From NCBI GenBank assembly GCA_035296905.1, contig DATHAA010000083.1, forward strand, positions 1 through 13,084: a DNA stretch of 13,084 nucleotides. Reading direction: 5' to 3'. The first letter of the stretch is position 1. Every line of letters starts with the position of its first letter. Shown here piece by piece: positions 1 through 7,081 of this stretch. Below the pieces are notes generated by a model. That model was given only the letters and a program-made list of their open reading frames with translations. It did no database searches and was not told the DNA's origin. The stretch is from DATEOR01 sp035296905. GTDB lineage: Bacteria > Actinomycetota > Thermoleophilia > Gaiellales > Gaiellaceae. Both the position numbers and the translations under genes were made by a program.

Positions 1-1
1 G

Positions 2-97
2 ACGTCGATGCTGCCGCTGGAGGGGCTGGGAATGGACGCGAGCGGAAGGCTCACGCCGGAGAGTTTGGCGAATCCGCCGGAAGGGTGGCGCGCTTAG
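2..97 (+). CDS. C-terminal fragment of an unidentified protein (5' end outside the window)
   Basis: A reading frame is open from the left edge to a TAG at 95-97 and encodes 31 residues ending in PPEGWRA. The third codon positions are strongly G/C, as in the real genes around it, and the other two forward frames run on into the opposing gene, so this frame is the best candidate for the end of a real gene. The remaining piece is too short to identify and no motif is visible. It ends six bases before the stop of the convergent 69-residue gene. It is called partial because no start is present. Confidence 0.5.
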   Translation, partial: TSMLPLEGLGMDASGRLTPESLANPPEGWRA

Positions 98-106
98 CGC
101 GCGCTA
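95..106. repeat. 12-bp perfect palindrome containing both convergent stop codons
   Basis: TAGCGCGCGCTA reads the same on both strands. Its first three bases are the stop codon of the + strand gene and its last three, read on the - strand, are the stop of the opposing 69-residue gene. It could form a GC stem, but there is no T-tract on either side, so it is not a clear intrinsic terminator. It may be chance in GC-rich DNA. Confidence 0.45.
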
Positions 107-313
107 GAGCAGGATTTTGATCGCCGTGGATTCAGGACACCCGCGCCGGAGAAGCTCGGTCGCGAAGTGCAGGTCGACGCCCTGGGCCTCGGCCAGCTGG
201 CGGGCCGTGTCCCGGTCGTAGCCTGCGCGCTCGAGCTCCTCTTCACGCCACAGGAGCACGCGTTCGGCTTCGGTGTCGAGAAAATCGAGGTCTTGGAGTT
301 CTGCCGCAGTCAT
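104..313 (-). CDS. Small conserved-looking protein of unknown function (69 aa)
   Basis: The gene begins at an ATG (MTAAELQDL) and ends LRRGCPESTAIKILL. The product is acidic and predicted largely helical: an N-terminal stretch rich in Glu and Leu (LLWREEELERAGYD), then ARQLAEAQGVDLHFATELLRRGCP. The pattern 'AGYxxxxAxxLAxxxxVDLHxAxELxxRGC' resembles small uncharacterised actinobacterial proteins that I recall by pattern only; no biochemical role is known to me. The frame stays open upstream to 586, but that part lies over the anti-sigma gene and is antisense shadow of the same strand in another frame, so the internal ATG is preferred. It lies 82 bp downstream of the anti-sigma gene on the same strand and could be co-transcribed with it. 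No clear ribosome binding site is seen. Confidence 0.68.
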   Translation of the reverse strand: MTAAELQDLDFLDTEAERVLLWREEELERAGYDRDTARQLAEAQGVDLHFATELLRRGCPESTAIKILL

Positions 314-395
314 TGTGCTCTTGAGTTCGGCTGCGACCCCGGATCGGTTGTCCCCCTGGAGGGTGATTTGAACTCCCCACGATGAGCTAGGCCGG

Positions 396-1130
396 TCAGC
401 CCACCGAAGCGGCGATTCGGAGCGCTTCTTCCTTCGAAATGTCCGCTTCGAGACGCAGCGTACGGGTGCCGCGCTCCCACAGGAGCACGTTTCCGGCGAG
501 CCTGACCTGCTCGGACTGTATGTCGCCCTGCCGGTCGATATACGAGAAGAAATGCGCCCCTTCGAGCCAGTACCCGGGCTGGCCATCGACCGTGACCGCC
601 TCGACCCTCGTGTCGGGGGCGATCTTCTTGAAGACGACCTCGTCCACCCCTTTGGCGAACTGCGTGAAGAGGGCGTGCGGATCTGACTTCGTCCCGTAGA
701 TAAACGAGACCATGCCGCCGGCCGGCGGCTCGGACTGGAAATAGACCGCGTCAGGCGTCCCGAACGCCTCGGGCACGACGACGTCGAAGCCGGCGCGCTC
801 GCGTGCCTGCTCCAGGGTGACGGGGTCTCCGAGGAAGGTGCCGAGCCCGCTCTGCACCGGTACCGTCGGCAGCTCGTCGACGCGCTCGATCGTCACGCCG
901 CGGAGGTTGAAGAACTCGAGGATCGCCGCGCGGCTCTGCGGCACCGCGAAGACCGCGCCCACGGCCACGGCGATGACGGCAAGCGCGATCACGAGCGTTC
1001 GCCGCGGGACGGCTCGGCGACGCGCAGGGGCCTCGCGGACCCGGCGGAGGACGCGCTGCTCGAGGTCGGCCTCGGCCGGCCATTCGAGGCTCGTGCCCAG
1101 GTCGCGCAGTGCGAGCTCGAGCTCAGGCAT
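396..1130 (-). CDS. Membrane-anchored anti-sigma factor (non-zinc type)
   Basis: This 244-residue protein probably binds and restrains the ECF sigma factor encoded just upstream. A charged cytoplasmic N-terminus (residues 1-44, predicted amphipathic helices) is followed by one membrane helix at about 45-63 (TLVIALAVIAVAVGAVFAV) and an extracytoplasmic domain of about 180 residues. The outer part begins QSRAAILEFFNLRGVTIERV and resembles the DUF4367-like domains found on actinobacterial anti-sigma factors; that match is from memory. No HxxxCxxC zinc motif is present, so it is not a classical ZAS protein. The ATG lies inside the end of the sigma gene with an 8-bp overlap, preceded by AGGAGG at 1134-1139, which indicates translational coupling. 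The frame remains open upstream to 1262, but that part overlaps the sigma gene. Pairing by position and topology is strong evidence; the signal sensed is unknown. Confidence 0.82.
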   Translation of the reverse strand: MPELELALRDLGTSLEWPAEADLEQRVLRRVREAPARRRAVPRRTLVIALAVIAVAVGAVFAVPQSRAAILEFFNLRGVTIERVDELPTVPVQSGLGTFLGDPVTLEQARERAGFDVVVPEAFGTPDAVYFQSEPPAGGMVSFIYGTKSDPHALFTQFAKGVDEVVFKKIAPDTRVEAVTVDGQPGYWLEGAHFFSYIDRQGDIQSEQVRLAGNVLLWERGTRTLRLEADISKEEALRIAASVG

Positions 1131-1686
1131 ACGCCTCCTCCCCCATCTGCTCGCGCAGGCGCCCGAGCGCGCGCGAGAGCCTGGATTTGACGGTTCCGCG
1201 CCGCCATCCGAGCGCGACAGCGGTTTCTTCCTCGGAGAGCTCGAGGAAATACCGGCACGCAATCACGAGCCGATCCTCCTCACGGAGCTCGTTGACGGCC
1301 GCGAGCAGCTCTTCCCGCTGCTCCGTGTCGATGGCGTTCGCCTCGGGGGAGGGGGCCGCCTCCCCCGAGGGCGTCGCCGCAACCGTCCGCAGCGTGAGGT
1401 GGGCGCGGCGGCCCGCGGCCCGGCGGCGGTTGCGGGCTTCGTTGGCGACGATCTGGAGGATCCACGGCCGAAACGGAGCGCCGGTCCGGAAGCGGCGCAG
1501 CGCCGACCAGGCCTTCACGAAGCCCTCCTGGGCGGCATCTTCCGCATCCGCGGCGCTCCCGGCGATGAGGTATGCCGTGCGAAACGCAATCCCCTGATAT
1601 GCCTGCACGAGGTCTCCATAGGCGGCTTCATCGCCCTGCTTGGCCCGTTCGACGAGCTCCGATTCCGGCAGTGGACGGCCCTCCAC
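1123..1686 (-). CDS. ECF-family RNA polymerase sigma factor
   Basis: This alternative sigma factor would direct RNA polymerase to a specific regulon when its anti-sigma partner releases it. Region 2 spans about residues 10-92, with the core-binding and -10 signature DAEDAAQEGFVKAW at 47-60 and FRPWILQIVANEARNRRR at 72-89. A Pro/Ala-rich linker (about 101-122) leads to region 4 at about 125-178, whose helix-turn-helix is LSEEETAVALGWRRGTVKSR. At 187 residues the length is typical of the ECF group. The start is GTG, the first possible start after an in-frame TAG. A strong AAGGAGG lies upstream but only 2 nt from the GTG, which is unusually close. The anti-sigma gene follows with an 8-bp overlap. 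A GGAACC at 1717-1722 on this strand resembles an ECF -35 element and could reflect autoregulation. Confidence 0.92.
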   Translation of the reverse strand: MEGRPLPESELVERAKQGDEAAYGDLVQAYQGIAFRTAYLIAGSAADAEDAAQEGFVKAWSALRRFRTGAPFRPWILQIVANEARNRRRAAGRRAHLTLRTVAATPSGEAAPSPEANAIDTEQREELLAAVNELREEDRLVIACRYFLELSEEETAVALGWRRGTVKSRLSRALGRLREQMGEEAYA

Positions 1687-1731
1687 TGCCTCCTTCTACA
1701 CCTCCTGGCCGCGGCGGGTTCCGCGTCCGCT

Positions 1732-2127
1732 ATGACTAGCCCCGTGCGCACGGCGCTCCTGCTCGTCCTCCTCCTGCCCGCCTGCGGGGGCTTCGCGACC
1801 CCGGAGAGCCCGCTCGCGCACCGCGTCGAGCACCTGAAGGAGCACGGCTTCGCCGTGGAGGAGCTGGCGCCCGAGGGCGACCCAATGCCCCAGGCGACGG
1901 CCGCCGTCCAGCTCGACGGCGCGACAGCGACGATCTATGCCTATGCGAACGAAGCGGACGCGCTTCGCGCGACGAGCGCCTTCGCCGCAGAGGAGCAGGG
2001 AGCCCCGGACAGCGTGCGTGTCCCGCGGGAAGGCCAGAACGTCTACGTCGCCCGGGCGCCCGCGAGCGGGAAGCTCCCGGCGACGGAGTTCGAGGACGTC
2101 GTCTTCACGTCCGAGGAGGAGCACTGA
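1732..2127 (+). CDS. Small predicted lipoprotein of unknown function
   Basis: The 131-residue product begins MTSPVRTALLLVLLLPAC, a short basic N-terminus, a hydrophobic stretch and a lipobox (LPAC) with Cys18 as the predicted lipidation site. The mature part is acidic and has no cysteine after the lipobox; I do not recognise a family. A GTG at 1744 is an alternative start that would also leave a complete signal peptide. The gene diverges from the ECF sigma gene across only 45 bp, so both promoters must share that gap. That raises the possibility that the lipoprotein belongs to the sigma factor's regulon or signal pathway, but this is inference from position only. No strong ribosome binding site is visible. 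The frame is open upstream to 817, but that part is antisense to the sigma and anti-sigma genes. Confidence 0.72.
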   Translation: MTSPVRTALLLVLLLPACGGFATPESPLAHRVEHLKEHGFAVEELAPEGDPMPQATAAVQLDGATATIYAYANEADALRATSAFAAEEQGAPDSVRVPREGQNVYVARAPASGKLPATEFEDVVFTSEEEH

Positions 2128-2186
2128 GCGGGCCTTGGCTCGGCGGGCCGGGGAGGGTAGGCTCGCCTCTTCGAGCCGCTCCCGTC

Positions 2187-2192
2187 GGAGGT
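2187..2192 (+). promoter_or_regulatory. Shine-Dalgarno site of the BON-domain gene
   Basis: GGAGGT lies 6 nt before the ATG at 2199, one of the few strong ribosome binding sites in this window. It fixes the start of the BON gene. Confidence 0.75.
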
Positions 2193-2198
2193 ACAGCT

Positions 2199-2660
2199 AT
2201 GCGCACCCAAAACCAGGCCCCCTTTTTCATCTCGGCTGCGATGGGAGGCGCGGCGCTGGCCTACTTCCTCGACCCGCAGAACGGGCGGCGCCGCCGGCAC
2301 CAGTCGCGCGACCAGCTCCTCTCCCTGGCTCGGCACGGGACAAAGCGCGCGCGCAAGCTCGTGCATCACGCAACGTCGGACGCGGCCGGCCAGGCCCGCC
2401 GTGCTGCTCACGTCCTTCGCCCGCCCACCGAGGTTGAGCTCGATGACGCGACGCTCGTGGACAAGGTCGAATCGATCGTCTTCCGAAAGCACGACCTCCC
2501 GAAAGGGCAGATCAACATCAACGCGGAGAACGGTGTCGTCTTCCTGCGCGGCCAGGTCGACCGGCCGGAGCTCGTCGAGACACTCGAAGCGAGGGTGCGC
2601 AAGGTGCAGGGCGTGAAGGACGTGGAGAACCTCCTCCACACGCCCGAAGCGCAGGCGTAG
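2199..2660 (+). CDS. BON-domain protein with a single N-terminal membrane anchor
   Basis: The protein has 153 residues. One hydrophobic segment at about 9-24 (FFISAAMGGAALAYFL) is followed by DPQNGRRRRHQSRD, a very basic stretch consistent with a membrane anchor and cytoplasm-facing positive charge. A BON domain occupies about residues 83-147: DATLVDKVESIVFR, GQININAENGVVFLRGQVDR and LETLEARVRKVQGVKDVENLLH match the alternating helix-strand pattern and the conserved GxVxLxGxV core. BON domains bind phospholipid or other ligands at envelopes and are often linked to osmotic or envelope stress, but the partner here is unknown. The ATG is fixed by GGAGGT six bases upstream. The gene ends 28 bp before the end of the convergent dnaE. 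Confidence 0.85.
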   Translation: MRTQNQAPFFISAAMGGAALAYFLDPQNGRRRRHQSRDQLLSLARHGTKRARKLVHHATSDAAGQARRAAHVLRPPTEVELDDATLVDKVESIVFRKHDLPKGQININAENGVVFLRGQVDRPELVETLEARVRKVQGVKDVENLLHTPEAQA

Positions 2661-2688
2661 GGAACTTCAGGCCGGTCCAGACGGCTAG

Positions 2689-5600
2689 CTACGAGATTGC
2701 AGATTCGCCGAGCAAGGATTTGACCTCCGCGAAGAAGTCGGGCTCGGGCCGCACTCGGTAGTCCGGACCGAATGCGAGGGTCACCGGCCCCGCTGAGGTC
2801 TCGATCGCCGCAAGTACTTTCGCGTCGCCCGGATACTCCCGCAAGAGGTCGGCGAGGTCGCGGACGAGCCCGGCAGGAGCCTTCCGCGCGTCGACTTTCA
2901 AACAGATCTCCGAGCGGTCCGGCGTCGCTTCGAAGGGAACGACCTCGATGGCGATCAGCTTCGTCTCCCCCTCCTTGTGATCGACGCGCCCCTTGAGGAC
3001 GAGGACGCGGTCCGCCTCGAGGAAGTCGCGCGACGCCGCGTAGACCGAGTTGAAGACGACCGTCTCGACTGAGCCGGAGAGGTCGTCGAGGCGCATGAAG
3101 ACCATCGGGTCGCCCTTCTTCGTCGTCAGGCTCTTGAGCGCGCCGACGATGCCGCCGACCGTGACGACCTCGCCGTCGCGGCGGCGCTCGAGCTCGGCAA
3201 TCGGGCAGTCGGTCTTCTTGCGGAGCGACGCCTTGACGCTGTCGAGCGGGTGCTCGGACACGTAGAGGCCGAGCGACTCCTTCTCGAAGCCGAGCCGATC
3301 GGTCTTCTCCCACTCCTCCGTGGCGATCGGCGCATGGTGGCGCGGCCGGGACTCGGCCGGCTCGTCGCCGAGATCGAAAATGGAGCTCTGCCCTGCGAGG
3401 CGGTCGGCCTGCTGCTGTCCGCCCCAGGAAAGCGCTGGCTCGAGTGCCTCCCACATGCCACGGCGCGTCGCGCCGGTCGAGTCGAGCGCGCCGCATTTCA
3501 CCAGGGACTCGAGGGCCCGCTTGTTCACGAGCTGCGGATCGACGCGCTCGCAGAAGTCCCAGATGGATGCGAAGGGCCCGCCCTCCTGCCGGGCGGCGAT
3601 GATCGAGCGCACGGCGCCCTCGCCCACGTTCTTCACGGCGTTCAGGCCGAAGCGGATCTTTCCCTCGACCACGGCGAAATCGTGTGCGGAGGAGTTGACA
3701 TCGGGCGGCAGCACCTCGATCCCGAGCTCATCGCAGGCGGCCACGTAGAAGGGCACCTTGTCCTTCGTGTTCATGACCGAGGAGATGAGCGCGGCCATGT
3801 ACTCGGCGGGCCAGTTCGCGCGCAGGTAGGCCGTGCGATAGGCGATCAGCCCGTAGCAGGCGGCGTGCGACTTGTTGAAGGAGTAGTCCTGCGCCTGCTC
3901 CATGTCCTTCCACAGTTGGTTGGCAACCGCGGGCGTGATGTTCGCCTTCGCGCAGCCCTCGAGGAACTTGTCCTTCAGGGATGCCATGAGCGCGTGGATC
4001 TTCTTGCCGATCGCCTTGCGCAGATCGTCCGCCTCGGCCGGAGAGAAGCCGGCGAGCTGCTTGGCGATCTCCATGTACTGCTCCTGGTAGATGCAGATGC
4101 CGTACGTCGGCCCGGTGATCGGCTCGAGCCGCGGGTCGAGGAACGTGACGGTCTCCCCGCCGGCCTTGCGGCGGCCGTAGACCGGGATGTAGCCCATCGG
4201 CCCCGGGCGGTAGAGGGCGACGAGGGCGATGAGGTCCTCGAACTCCGTCGGCTTCACCTGCCGGAGCGCCTCGCGCATGCCCGAGGACTCGAACTGGAAG
4301 ACGCCGGTCGACTCGCCGCGCTGCAACATCGCGTACGTCTTCGCGTCGTCCAGCGGAATCTTCGTGATGTCGATCCCGCCGATCAGCTCGACTGCCTTGT
4401 CGATGACGTCCAGGTTCCGCAGGCCGAGGAAGTCCATCTTCAGCAGGCCGAGCGACTCGACGTCCTCCATCGCGAACTGGGTGACGACCTCCTGGTCGGC
4501 GCCCTTTTGCTGCAGCGGCACGTAGTCGGTGAGCGGCCGGTCGCCGATGACGACACCGGCTGCGTGGATGGAGTCCTGGCGGACGAGGCCCTCGAGGGGC
4601 CGCGCAAGGTCGACGACGTTCCGCGCGGTCTCGTCCTCGTCGTAGAACTTCTTCAGCTCCGACCCGGGCTTCATGCACTCCTCGAGGTAGACCTTCGGGC
4701 CCTCGGGGATGAGCTTCGCGATCTTGTCGACGGTGCCGTATGGGATGTCGAGCACGCGGCCCGCGTCGCGGACTGCGGCGCGCGCCATCATCGTCCCGAA
4801 GGTGATGATCTGGGCGACGCGATCGCGTCCGTACTTGTCGGCCACGTAGTTGATGACCTGGTCGCGCCCGTGCACAGAGAAATCGATGTCGATGTCGGGC
4901 ATCGACTTGCGGCCCGGGTTGAGGAAGCGCTCGAAGAGCAGGTCGTACTTGATCGGGTCGATGTCGGTGATCTCGAGGCAGTAGGCGACAAGGGAGCCCG
5001 CTGCCGAGCCGCGCCCCGGGCCGACTCCGATCCCGTTCCGCTTCGCGAAGGAGATGAAGTCCCAGACGATGAGGAAGTAGTCCGCGAAGCCCATCTCGCG
5101 GATCGTCTTCAGCTCGAACTTCAGGCGGTCGGAGAGCTCCGGCGTCACCGATCCGTAGCGCTTTTGCAGGCCTTTTTCGCAGAGCTCGACGAGGTAGTCG
5201 AAGGCGTCGCGATCGTTCGGGACCGGATACGTGGGGAGCAGGATCCGGCCCAGCTCCATCGAGACGGTGCAGCGCTCGGCGATCTCGAGCGTGCGCGCGA
5301 CGGCCTCGGGGTAGTCGGCGAAGTCCTGCGCCATCTCGGCCGGGGTCTTGAAGTAGAACTGGTCGGTGTCGAAGCGCCAGTGGTTCGGGTTGGCCAGCGA
5401 GTCGCCCGACTGGATGCAGAGGAGCGCCTCGTGCGCCCGCGCGTCCTCGTGGCGAAGGTAGTGCACGTCGCCCGTGGCGACGAGCGGCAGCTCAGTCGTC
5501 GCGGCGAGCTTCGCGAGGTCCGTGTTGATTCGCTTCTGGATCTCGAGCCCGGCGTCCTGGATCTCGAGATAGGTCGAATCCGGCCCGAAGATGTCACGAA

Positions 5601-6075
5601 GGTGCGCGATCTCCTTCTCGGCCTCGGTGGGGTTGCCGTTCTCGAGCGCCTTGCACACCCGGCCGGAGAGGCAACCGGAGAGCGCGACGAGCCCCTTGGA
5701 GTGGCTCTGCAGGAGCTCCCAGTCGACCCGCGGCTTGTAGTAGTAGCCCTCGAGGTAGCCGGCCGAGGCGAGCTTGATCAGGTTCGCGTAGCCCTCGTTC
5801 GACTCGGCCAGGAGGGTCAGGTGCGCATAGCCCTTCTGCTGCGCCTTCCGGTCGTCGGCGACGTAGACCTCGCACCCGATGATCGGCTTCACGCCTGTTT
5901 TGCCGGCCTCCTTGTAGAGCTCGACCGCGCCGGCGAGCGACCCGTGGTCGGTGAGCGCGACGGCCGGCATCTCGAGCTCCGCGGCCCGCGCCGCGAGGTC
6001 GGGGATGCGGCAGGCCCCGTCGAGGATCGAGTACTCGGAGTGGACGTGGAGATGGACGAACGGCGCCTCGGGCAC
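2689..6075 (-). CDS. dnaE: DNA polymerase III alpha subunit (DnaE1 type)
   Basis: This is the catalytic subunit of the replicative polymerase. The 1128 residues carry an N-terminal PHP domain (about 5-210), the C-family palm with GPGRGSAAGS (352-361) and PDIDIDF (393-399) plus KMDFLGLRNLD at 546-556 for the catalytic aspartates. Then come the thumb and fingers (YRPGPMGYIP, about 622), a helix-hairpin-helix region, a clamp-binding motif QSSIFDL (896-902) and a C-terminal OB fold (about 970-1048). The PHP domain keeps a full candidate metal-ligand set: H10, H12, D19, H44, E69, H85, C135, D203 and H205. This agrees with the proofreading-competent PHP of mycobacterial DnaE1 and differs from the degenerate PHP of E. 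coli. The start is GTG; an in-frame TAA lies five codons upstream. Only a weak GATGGG precedes it. The DUF998-type gene upstream ends 12 bp before the start, so co-transcription is likely. Confidence 0.97.
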   Translation of the reverse strand: MPEAPFVHLHVHSEYSILDGACRIPDLAARAAELEMPAVALTDHGSLAGAVELYKEAGKTGVKPIIGCEVYVADDRKAQQKGYAHLTLLAESNEGYANLIKLASAGYLEGYYYKPRVDWELLQSHSKGLVALSGCLSGRVCKALENGNPTEAEKEIAHLRDIFGPDSTYLEIQDAGLEIQKRINTDLAKLAATTELPLVATGDVHYLRHEDARAHEALLCIQSGDSLANPNHWRFDTDQFYFKTPAEMAQDFADYPEAVARTLEIAERCTVSMELGRILLPTYPVPNDRDAFDYLVELCEKGLQKRYGSVTPELSDRLKFELKTIREMGFADYFLIVWDFISFAKRNGIGVGPGRGSAAGSLVAYCLEITDIDPIKYDLLFERFLNPGRKSMPDIDIDFSVHGRDQVINYVADKYGRDRVAQIITFGTMMARAAVRDAGRVLDIPYGTVDKIAKLIPEGPKVYLEECMKPGSELKKFYDEDETARNVVDLARPLEGLVRQDSIHAAGVVIGDRPLTDYVPLQQKGADQEVVTQFAMEDVESLGLLKMDFLGLRNLDVIDKAVELIGGIDITKIPLDDAKTYAMLQRGESTGVFQFESSGMREALRQVKPTEFEDLIALVALYRPGPMGYIPVYGRRKAGGETVTFLDPRLEPITGPTYGICIYQEQYMEIAKQLAGFSPAEADDLRKAIGKKIHALMASLKDKFLEGCAKANITPAVANQLWKDMEQAQDYSFNKSHAACYGLIAYRTAYLRANWPAEYMAALISSVMNTKDKVPFYVAACDELGIEVLPPDVNSSAHDFAVVEGKIRFGLNAVKNVGEGAVRSIIAARQEGGPFASIWDFCERVDPQLVNKRALESLVKCGALDSTGATRRGMWEALEPALSWGGQQQADRLAGQSSIFDLGDEPAESRPRHHAPIATEEWEKTDRLGFEKESLGLYVSEHPLDSVKASLRKKTDCPIAELERRRDGEVVTVGGIVGALKSLTTKKGDPMVFMRLDDLSGSVETVVFNSVYAASRDFLEADRVLVLKGRVDHKEGETKLIAIEVVPFEATPDRSEICLKVDARKAPAGLVRDLADLLREYPGDAKVLAAIETSAGPVTLAFGPDYRVRPEPDFFAEVKSLLGESAIS

Positions 6076-6087
6076 GGGCAGCCCATC

Positions 6088-6726
6088 TTAGACCTGGGTC
6101 CCGACGCGACCCCCCTCGGCCTTCCGAATCAGGAGCACGCCCAGATACGCCGCCCAGAAGAACCAGACAAACGTGGTCGCACGGACCGCAGCGCCGTCTC
6201 CGAAAGCCGAGAAGGCGACTCCGAGGGCGATGCCCGCCGGGATCTCGAGCAGCGAAGGAAGCCACGCCTCGCGCCAGCCAGGGTTTCGCCTGAACGCGAA
6301 TGCGAGCACGAGCGGGGCCAGGAAGAAGGCGGCGACCGTGAAGCGCGACTCCATCTTGTGCGCGTCGGAGTGCCAGGAGTCGTTCATGCAGCCGCGGTTG
6401 ATCCCTTGGCAGTCGAGGCGCAGGAACCCGTCGAGAAAGACGCCTAGCCCGACGAGGAAAAGCGCGCCTGCTCCGATCCTTCCGAGCAGGTCAGGGCTGA
6501 GAGCCCGCCAGACCCCAAGCGCGAGGACCATCACGAGGACGCCGGTCAGGTTCGCCCCGATCTGGTTGTAGACCCACGCGCTCGAAGCGGTCAGGGCGCC
6601 GAGGTCGGAGACGTCGTCGTCAGCGGAGCTGTAGGCGTCCGTCTGAGCCAGACCGCCCACCAACCACCCCAGGGTGGACGTCACGAGGGCCAGAAGGCCG
6701 CAGACCCCAGCGGCGCGGAGAGGCAC
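6088..6726 (-). CDS. Six-helix membrane protein, DUF998-type
   Basis: The 212-residue protein has about six hydrophobic helices (roughly 6-26, 56-73, 83-101, 128-146, 157-175 and 183-201). After the first helix comes YSSADDDVSDLGALTA, and after the third comes RLDCQGINRGCMNDSW with SDAHK. A DVSDLG motif near the first loop and a Cys/His-bearing loop in the middle are features of the DUF998 family of integral membrane proteins, whose function is not established. The assignment is by pattern from memory. The start is GTG, three codons after an in-frame TGA (TGA AAG GGT CGC GGA GTG), and the AAAGGG just upstream may serve as ribosome binding site. It ends 12 bp before dnaE on the same strand. 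Confidence 0.8.
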   Translation of the reverse strand: MPLRAAGVCGLLALVTSTLGWLVGGLAQTDAYSSADDDVSDLGALTASSAWVYNQIGANLTGVLVMVLALGVWRALSPDLLGRIGAGALFLVGLGVFLDGFLRLDCQGINRGCMNDSWHSDAHKMESRFTVAAFFLAPLVLAFAFRRNPGWREAWLPSLLEIPAGIALGVAFSAFGDGAAVRATTFVWFFWAAYLGVLLIRKAEGGRVGTQV

Positions 6727-6758
6727 TCCGCGACCCTTTCACAGCCTGCGGCGGAGGG

Positions 6759-7019
6759 CTAGAGCAGCCGCTCGATCCCGAGCACGTGCACGAAGTCGAC
6801 CTCGAGAGTGCGGATCGCCTCGGCGACCGCGCCCGCGAAGTCCTCCGCCTCGAGCTCGCACTCGACCTCGCCCGCTCCTGGAAGCGATCGAAATGCCGGG
6901 TCTTCGAGGATGTGCGGAGGAATGCGGTCGAGATAGCAGATGAAGCGAAACGTCTCGACAGCACGATTCGAGCCCGCCTGGGGCTTGCGCCGCAGGAGGC
7001 TTTCCGTAAGCGCTCCCAC
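6759..7019 (-). CDS. Uncharacterised 86-aa acidic protein
   Basis: The product starts (GTG) MGALTESLLRRKPQAGSNRA and continues ETFRFICYLDRIPPHILEDP, then a strongly acidic part (GEVECELEAEDFAGAVAEAI) and ends FVHVLGIERLL. Codon third positions are G/C rich over the last 60 residues, and the charge pattern looks protein-like, so I consider it a real gene. I do not recognise the family and claim no function. Start choice is uncertain: GTG at 7019 is the only conventional start that keeps the RFICYLD region, but no Shine-Dalgarno is seen and the first 20 residues are less convincing. It lies 32 bp upstream of the DUF998-type gene on the same strand and diverges from infA across 62 bp. Confidence 0.6.
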   Translation of the reverse strand: MGALTESLLRRKPQAGSNRAVETFRFICYLDRIPPHILEDPAFRSLPGAGEVECELEAEDFAGAVAEAIRTLEVDFVHVLGIERLL

Positions 7020-7021
7020 GG

Positions 7022-7039
7022 TCGAATCGTGCGATTCGA
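7022..7039. promoter_or_regulatory. 18-bp inverted repeat between the 86-aa gene and infA, candidate operator
   Basis: TCGAATCGTGCGATTCGA consists of perfect 7-bp arms around a 4-nt centre. A further copy of the arm GATTCGA, with CAC before it, occurs at 6965-6971. The palindrome sits between the two divergent starts (7019 and 7082), where a repressor or activator dimer would act on either gene; as RNA it could also form a hairpin. No regulator is identified. Confidence 0.4.
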
Positions 7040-7067
7040 AGCGGGCTGGAGCGTCCCCCGAACGCGG

Positions 7068-7073
7068 TATTCT
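7068..7073 (+). promoter_or_regulatory. Candidate -10 element of infA, implying a leaderless transcript
   Basis: TATTCT fits the TAnnnT form of a -10 hexamer and ends 8 nt before the GTG start of infA. A transcript starting the usual 6-8 nt downstream would begin at or just before that GTG. This agrees with the lack of any Shine-Dalgarno sequence. The -35 region (around 7046-7051) is poor, so the call is tentative. Confidence 0.35.
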
Positions 7074-7081
7074 TTGGTGCC

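Noticed and set aside
330..375. Possible tRNA T-arm on the - strand (TTCAAATC)
   Set aside because: The T-stem has a mismatch, and no matching acceptor, anticodon arm or D-arm can be found at the right distance.
104..586. 160-codon extension of the 69-residue gene
   Set aside because: Its upstream part overlaps the anti-sigma gene in another frame and has Ser/Arg-rich shadow composition.
3250..6447. A 1065-codon open frame on the + strand opposite dnaE
   Set aside because: It lies antisense to an unmistakable dnaE and its product is Arg/Gly/Leu/Asp-rich low-complexity sequence. Such frames arise in high-GC genes when stop codons are scarce.
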